From: JAHBVL01 sp964461025
GTDB lineage: Bacteria > Chloroflexota > Chloroflexia > Thermomicrobiales > UBA6265
Assembly (NCBI GenBank): GCA_964461025.1
Contig: CAYWSE010000026.1
Span: 1 to 49,257, forward strand
DNA length: 49,257 nucleotides
Direction: 5' to 3'
Below the pieces are notes generated by a model that ran no database searches, was not told the DNA's origin, and saw only the letters and a list, made by a program, of their open reading frames with translations. Positions 49,242 through 49,257 of the stretch are shown here, in pieces. Each line of letters begins with the position of its first letter. The first letter of the stretch is position 1. Both the position numbers and the translations under genes were made by a program.

Positions 49242-49257
49242 GGCTTCTCGGGGATGG

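Noticed and set aside
47740..49242. A 500-codon plus-strand frame over the amidohydrolase
   Set aside because: The reverse strand encodes HxH and the other metal motifs of the amidohydrolase with a good ribosome-binding site; the plus frame has His/Arg/Asp-rich, non-protein-like sequence.

Overview
The window looks like chromosomal DNA of a high-GC Chloroflexota bacterium, probably near the Thermomicrobia/Sphaerobacter branch. The clues are a giant membrane protein with the Chlor_Arch_YYY (DUF2298) module, a short RpoD, exported proteins with 'ASPVASP'-type linkers after the signal peptide, and intergenic gaps full of small palindromes. This is inferred from gene content; there is no rRNA gene to confirm it. 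No tRNA, CRISPR array, transposase or phage gene was seen.

Layout. 1-7.0 kb: the edge of a YihY/BrkB-type gene, an unknown 150-aa protein, an M81 (MlrC-like) metallopeptidase, a two-gene ABC exporter and a large NB-ARC/TPR/LuxR regulator. 7.0-10.3 kb: a Phd/VapC-type toxin-antitoxin pair with a readable promoter, an MFS transporter, a repeat cluster and a small DUF6069-like membrane protein. 10.3-17.9 kb: a tight reverse-strand surface-glycan cassette of CDP-paratose epimerase-like SDR, GT4 glycosyltransferase, methyltransferase and a 1505-aa GT39 plus DUF2298/YYY protein. 18.1-22.4 kb: an extracytoplasmic oxidative group of FAD oxidoreductase, multicopper oxidase with an extra cupredoxin domain, and a Tat-exported ScyD/ScyE-like propeller, closed by a clear terminator. 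22.6-27.0 kb (reverse): CNNM/CorC protein, RpoD, IscA/ErpA-like protein and a polysaccharide deacetylase. 27.2-33.5 kb: a beta-repeat protein and a 1742-aa secreted protein with eleven Cys-rich repeats, a YPNTG sorting-like motif and a C-terminal sortase domain in one chain. 33.7-38.3 kb: a rubredoxin/GltD/ferredoxin electron-transfer flavoprotein, an LEA-like 11-mer protein, a 2-hydroxyacid dehydrogenase and TerC. 38.7-40.6 kb: an SDR overlapping a SigJ-type ECF sigma factor. 40.9-47.4 kb: a Fur-family regulator and a sufC-B-D-S-U-Rieske iron-sulfur operon. 47.4-49.3 kb: heptanucleotide arrays, hairpin repeats and an amidohydrolase.

The strongest candidates for something undescribed are the repeat-protein/sortase fusion, which joins a sorting-like motif and a sortase in one polypeptide; the YYY glycan cassette; and a two-hairpin intergenic repeat whose three copies differ by compensatory base changes. 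The suf operon has regulatory-looking structure: inverted heptad arms between sufC and sufB, a 12-bp hairpin before sufS, a hairpin covering the sufS ribosome-binding site, and a motif shared by the fur and suf leaders. Start codons were moved from the longest reading frame where a Shine-Dalgarno sequence or gene junction favoured another start; these choices are stated.
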